Position numbers and translations under genes: made by a program. Below are positions 6,340 to 7,459 of a DNA stretch of 7,459 bases, piece by piece. This DNA comes from Deltaproteobacteria bacterium (GTDB lineage Bacteria; SAR324; NAC60-12). The notes under the pieces were generated by a model. It saw only the letters and a list, made by a program, of their open reading frames with translations. It was not told where the DNA came from and did no database searches. The stretch spans positions 16,829-24,287 of the forward strand of contig PBZZ01000031.1 in the NCBI GenBank assembly GCA_002730365.1, given 5' to 3'. Each line of letters begins with the position of its first letter. Within the stretch, counting starts at the first letter, position 1.

Positions 6340-6356
6340 TTCAAGTTCGGTGCCAG
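6340..6356 (-). promoter_or_regulatory. Possible sigma-54 promoter for flgI-flgJ
   Basis: In transcript orientation: C-TGGCACC-GAAC-TTGAA (6356-6340). The sigma-54 consensus is TGGCAC-N5-TTGCA with GG and GC ten bases apart. The -24 element is excellent and the spacing exact, but the -12 element reads GA instead of GC, a meaningful defect. It lies in the 94-bp gap between the FG-GAP gene and flgI, giving a leader of about 45 nt. Middle-class flagellar genes use sigma-54 in many bacteria. Chance occurrence is possible. Confidence 0.35.
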
Positions 6357-6379
6357 TCAATTGGCCTGTTTCTGGCCGT

Positions 6380-7459
6380 CTAGTTCTCTTCGATGGCTTT
6401 GTTGCGGTAGAATTGCAGATCTCCTGCTTCAGTACCCACGATTAAATCCAGATCTCCATCGGAGTCGTAGTCAGCAAAAACGGGCACACCCCCAACAGGC
6501 ATACTCAGCTTGGCGAGCGGTCCATCATTCAGTTTCCACCCCCAAGGAGTATCTTGGGTAGCATCTGCAGGACGAAATTCGAACAATTGGCCTCCATCAG
6601 AACCGACAACCAACTCATTTTGTTGATCATTGTTAAAGTCAGCAAAGACCGGCACAGCACCCAGCCCGACGTCTAGATCAAGGAATCTTCTATGATAGAG
6701 ACGGAATCGAAAACCCGTATCATTGGCTTCTTGAAGATACAGGCGCATGTTGCCACCGAAGTTGCCGAGGAGTAAATCGGCCCGACCATCCTGATTGACA
6801 TCATAGATGGCAGGGATCGAATTACGTCCGCTGGTCACACCATTCATGGGTCGTGGATCTCGGAAAAATTCTGGGAATTCCGGAGTACCACGGTTTTCCC
6901 AGAATAGCACGCTACCGCTTTCATTGCCGACCAAGAGGTCTTTGTCACCGTCACTGTCTACGTCAGCAAAGACAGGAGCCGCATTAGCTCCGCCACCATA
7001 CTCCAGAAAGTTCTCGTCCATTAAATTCCAGCGATCCAGTCCATTTTCTGGGTCATTTTGGAAGCTTCTTAGTTCTCCTCTGCGATTTCCAACGACCAGG
7101 TCCAAGTCACCATCTCCATCCAAATCCAATAGCGCTGGTACGGCACGATTCCCAAAGTTTTGACCTGCAAATCGCTGACTTAAAAGTTCATAAATGGGCT
7201 CACGAGGTAAAATTGGAATTTGTGGAGGAACTACCTGAATTATCGGTTCTGGTGGTAGATCAGCGAAATCCTGACCTTCTATGATTCTTGGCCGCTCCAA
7301 GGTGTTTGCCGTCATCACTGGTTCTGGTGGAGCAACGTCAGCGGGTTGCTGCTTACCAATAAACAGCCAACTCAGCAGGTGCCCATCCTCATCTCCAATT
7401 AGCAAATCCTGCTGTTGGTCGCCGTTTAGATCAACCAAGAATGGCGCACTACTGCCGAC
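6380..7459 (-). CDS. FG-GAP/VCBS repeat protein, likely beta-propeller (5' end cut by window edge)
   Basis: The frame is open from the right edge to a TAG at 6380, giving 359 visible residues; the N-terminus lies outside. Six FG-GAP/VCBS units are seen, each with a DxDxDGxxDL-like loop followed by hydrophobic-VG and an aromatic strand. Loop starts (visible numbering) are residues 10, 112, 166, 220, 274 and 330. The last five are spaced 54, 54, 54 and 56 residues, as in blades of an integrin-alpha-like propeller. The loops at 10 and 274 lack the glycine, so calcium binding may be weak there. Between the first two units lies a proline-rich linker (about 43-90) with two PPEP motifs. Such proteins are usually exported and bind ligands or other proteins. 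Its signal peptide, if any, is outside the window. It runs in the same direction as flgI with no terminator between. A function in the flagellum is inference from position only. Confidence 0.85.
   Translation of the reverse strand, partial: VGSSAPFLVDLNGDQQQDLLIGDEDGHLLSWLFIGKQQPADVAPPEPVMTANTLERPRIIEGQDFADLPPEPIIQVVPPQIPILPREPIYELLSQRFAGQNFGNRAVPALLDLDGDGDLDLVVGNRRGELRSFQNDPENGLDRWNLMDENFLEYGGGANAAPVFADVDSDGDKDLLVGNESGSVLFWENRGTPEFPEFFRDPRPMNGVTSGRNSIPAIYDVNQDGRADLLLGNFGGNMRLYLQEANDTGFRFRLYHRRFLDLDVGLGAVPVFADFNNDQQNELVVGSDGGQLFEFRPADATQDTPWGWKLNDGPLAKLSMPVGGVPVFADYDSDGDLDLIVGTEAGDLQFYRNKAIEEN
6470..7126 (-). repeat. Tandem array of five 54-residue FG-GAP blades (162-bp period)
   Basis: The first codon of the aspartate loop falls at 7126, 6964, 6802, 6640 and 6472, a period of 162, 162, 162 and 168 bp. 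At the DNA level only short stretches remain identical: plus-strand GTCAGCAAA occurs at 6470, 6638 and 6962, in register. Flanking bases have diverged, so this is an old duplication kept at the protein level. Confidence 0.8.

Noticed and set aside
6364..6378. GGCC-N7-GGCC just after the FG-GAP stop as a possible terminator
   Set aside because: Stem is only 4 bp and there is no T-run, so it should not terminate transcription.
6807..7163. Plus-strand open frame of 118 codons inside the FG-GAP gene
   Set aside because: Reverse-frame image of the aspartate/glycine-rich repeats, giving Ser/Pro/Thr-rich sequence; not a gene.

Overview
The window is a flagellar late-assembly and regulation locus. 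Every gene is on the minus strand, so transcription runs from the right edge to the left edge. Reading with transcription, the order is: an FG-GAP/VCBS repeat protein cut by the right edge, flgI (P-ring), a short flgJ (rod-binding domain only), a small intergenic control region, flgM (anti-sigma-28), flgN (chaperone for FlgK/FlgL), flgK and flgL (hook-filament junction), csrA, and fliW cut by the left edge. There are no RNA genes, insertion sequences, CRISPR arrays or attachment sites that I can see. No gene-free stretch exceeds 300 bases; the longest, 4725-4877, is the control region.

Organism: a P-ring gene means a Gram-negative, diderm flagellum. A single-domain FlgJ without the muramidase half, and a csrA-fliW pair directly behind flgL, are unlike Escherichia or Salmonella. 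They resemble deltaproteobacterial-type and other deep diderm lineages, and the gene order recalls the flgM-flgN-flgK-flgL-fliW-csrA cluster of Bacillus, with csrA and fliW swapped. Base composition looks close to half G+C (judged by eye, not computed). I cannot name a genus.

Right part (4878-7459): the FG-GAP protein is followed after 94 bp by flgI, with a near-consensus sigma-54-like element in the gap. The flgI stop codon lies inside the flgJ ribosome-binding site, so these two are coupled. Left part (1-4870): a very good sigma-28 (FliA) promoter begins 9 nt past the flgJ stop and should drive flgM-flgN-flgK-flgL-csrA-fliW. Its leader of about 118 nt contains a stem-loop followed by six Ts (terminator- or attenuator-like) and a second hairpin about 15 nt before the flgM ribosome-binding site.

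How the parts work together: FlgI and FlgJ act in rod and P-ring assembly. When the hook is finished, FlgM is exported, sigma-28 is released, and this operon supplies FlgK/FlgL, their chaperone FlgN, fresh FlgM (negative feedback) and the CsrA/FliW pair that in other bacteria ties translation of flagellin to export. The points most worth a second look are the attenuator-like leader after the sigma-28 promoter, the FG-GAP propeller gene beside flgI, and the missing conventional start codon of flgN.
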